From assembly GCA_023390695.1 (NCBI GenBank), contig JAEWCJ010000311.1, positions 1 through 7,387 on the forward strand: a DNA stretch of 7,387 nucleotides, written 5' to 3'. Shown here one piece after another: positions 6,402-7,387 of the stretch (its first letter is position 1; each line of letters opens with the position of its first letter). The stretch comes from Pseudomonadota bacterium (GTDB lineage Bacteria; Pseudomonadota; Alphaproteobacteria; Rhizobiales; Xanthobacteraceae). Both the position numbers and the translations under genes were made by a program. The notes beneath the pieces were generated by a model, which saw nothing but the letters and a program-made list of their open reading frames with translations, was not told the DNA's origin and ran no database searches.

Positions 6402-7387
6402 TCAGCTCAACGCGACGTTGACCGCCGATTCCGGCAGATCCTGTCCGAAGCTGCGCTGATAGAACTCCGCCACGATCGAGCGTTCGAGTTCATCGCACTT
6501 GTTCAGGAAGGTCACGCGGAAGGCAAAGCCGATATCCCCGAAGATGTCGGAATTCTCGGCCCAGGTAATCACCGTACGCGGGCTCATGACGGTGGAGATG
6601 TCGCCATTCATGAACGCGTTTCGTGTCAGGTCGGCGACGCGCACCATCTTATTGACGATGTCGCGACCTTCTTCGGTCTGATAATGCTTCGCCTTGGCCA
6701 GCACGATGTCGACTTCCTTGTCGTGCGGCAGATAATTCAGCGTGGTCACGATCGACCAGCGGTCCATCTGACCCTGGTTGATCTGCTGGGTGCCGTGATA
6801 GAGGCCGGTCGTATCGCCGAGGCCGACAGTATTCGCTGTCGCGAAGAGGCGGAACGCCGGGTGTGGCGAGATCACCTTATTCTGGTCCAGCAGGGTCAAC
6901 CGGCCGGAGACTTCGAGGACACGCTGGATCACGAACATGACGTCGGGCCGGCCGGCATCGTATTCGTCGAAGCAGAGCGCGATATTGTTCTGCAGAGCCC
7001 ATGGCAGGATGCCGTCGCGGAATTCGGTCACCTGCAGCCCGTCGCGGATCACGATGGCGTCCTTGCCGACCAGATCGACGCGGCTGATATGGCTGTCGAG
7101 ATTGACGCGAATGCACGGCCAGTTCAGGCGCGCCGCAACCTGTTCGATATGCGTGGACTTTCCAGTGCCGTGATAACCCGTCACCATCACGCGCCGATTG
7201 CGTGCAAAGCCGGCCAGGATCGCCAGGGTGGTGGGACGATCGAACAGATAGTCCGGATCAAGCTCGGGTACATGCATGTCCGGCTCGGAATAAGCCGGGA
7301 CCTCCATATCGGAATCGATGCCAAAAACCTGCCGGACCGAAACTTTCATGTCCGGCAGACCGCCGAGACCTTGGACAGCCTTTTGAC
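6402..7387 (-). CDS. cobS: Aerobic cobaltochelatase subunit CobS (5' end beyond window)
   Basis: CobS is the AAA+ ATPase ring that, with CobT, drives cobalt insertion by CobN in B12 synthesis. Counting from the internal ATG at 7349, the motifs are Walker [10 protein letters not shown] at 58-66, Walker B LCFDEYD at about 125-131, sensor-1 FATANT at about 169-174, and the arginine-finger region QMDRW at about 194-198. The frame stays open upstream of 7349 to the window edge, encoding [28 protein letters not shown] is continuous with known CobS N-termini, so the true start probably lies just outside. The 315 residues plus 12 visible upstream codons give 327, near the usual 327-332. It ends at TGA 6404-6402, followed within 2 nt by a mini-ORF and a strong hairpin. 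It is the first visible gene of the leftward cluster; the cluster promoter is not in the window, and no cobalamin riboswitch is visible. Confidence 0.97.
   Translation of the reverse strand, partial: QKAVQGLGGLPDMKVSVRQVFGIDSDMEVPAYSEPDMHVPELDPDYLFDRPTTLAILAGFARNRRVMVTGYHGTGKSTHIEQVAARLNWPCIRVNLDSHISRVDLVGKDAIVIRDGLQVTEFRDGILPWALQNNIALCFDEYDAGRPDVMFVIQRVLEVSGRLTLLDQNKVISPHPAFRLFATANTVGLGDTTGLYHGTQQINQGQMDRWSIVTTLNYLPHDKEVDIVLAKAKHYQTEEGRDIVNKMVRVADLTRNAFMNGDISTVMSPRTVITWAENSDIFGDIGFAFRVTFLNKCDELERSIVAEFYQRSFGQDLPESAVNVALS

Noticed and set aside
6402..7387. Cobalamin riboswitch controlling the cob genes
   Set aside because: No B12-box-like conserved core was found on either strand in the window; any such element would lie upstream of cobS, outside it.

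Overview
The window looks like ordinary chromosome from a high-GC alphaproteobacterium. The order Hyphomicrobiales (a Bradyrhizobium/Rhodopseudomonas/Xanthobacteraceae-like genome) is my best guess, from the CobS and CobT sequence style, the L28 sequence and the GC-rich codon use. That assignment is by recall, not by a search. I see no insertion sequence, phage gene, CRISPR array, tRNA or rRNA. Codon use looks even across the genes.

Layout, left to right. Bases 1-819 (minus strand) hold the N-terminal 273 residues of an SUV3/MgpS-like superfamily 2 helicase, cut by the window edge inside motif VI. Bases 820-1211 are a non-coding gap of about 390 bp, rich in short direct and inverted repeats. 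Bases 1212-2060 (minus) encode an exported DUF3108 protein with a GTG start and a good ribosome binding site. A divergent intergenic region carries a clear sigma70-type promoter and a short structured leader for rpmB (2324-2614, plus strand; ribosomal protein L28). rpmB ends at a textbook intrinsic terminator (2672-2696), which lies between the convergent rpmB and the leftward operon and may serve both strands.

Bases 7387 down to 2734 are one leftward, tightly packed gene cluster: cobS (5'-partial), a 25-codon mini-ORF containing a perfect 13-bp hairpin, a DUF502 membrane protein gene, cobT, and a secreted 'esterase-like activity of phytase' family protein. CobS (AAA+ ATPase) and CobT (VWA/MIDAS protein) are the chaperone-like subunits that, with CobN (not in this window), form the aerobic cobaltochelatase. 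It inserts Co2+ into hydrogenobyrinic acid a,c-diamide during vitamin B12 synthesis. The two other genes have no established link to cobalamin, yet they are wired in by very tight spacing: 8 bp between DUF502 and cobT, and a 1-base stop/start overlap between cobT and the phytase-like gene.

I found no clearly new biological system. The items most worth a second look are the DUF502 gene lodged between cobS and cobT, the mini-ORF/hairpin that bridges cobS and DUF502 with a 2-nt gap on one side and an ATGA overlap on the other, the exported phytase-like protein coupled to cobT, alternative hairpins at the predicted rpmB transcription start, and the repeat-dense gap upstream of the helicase.
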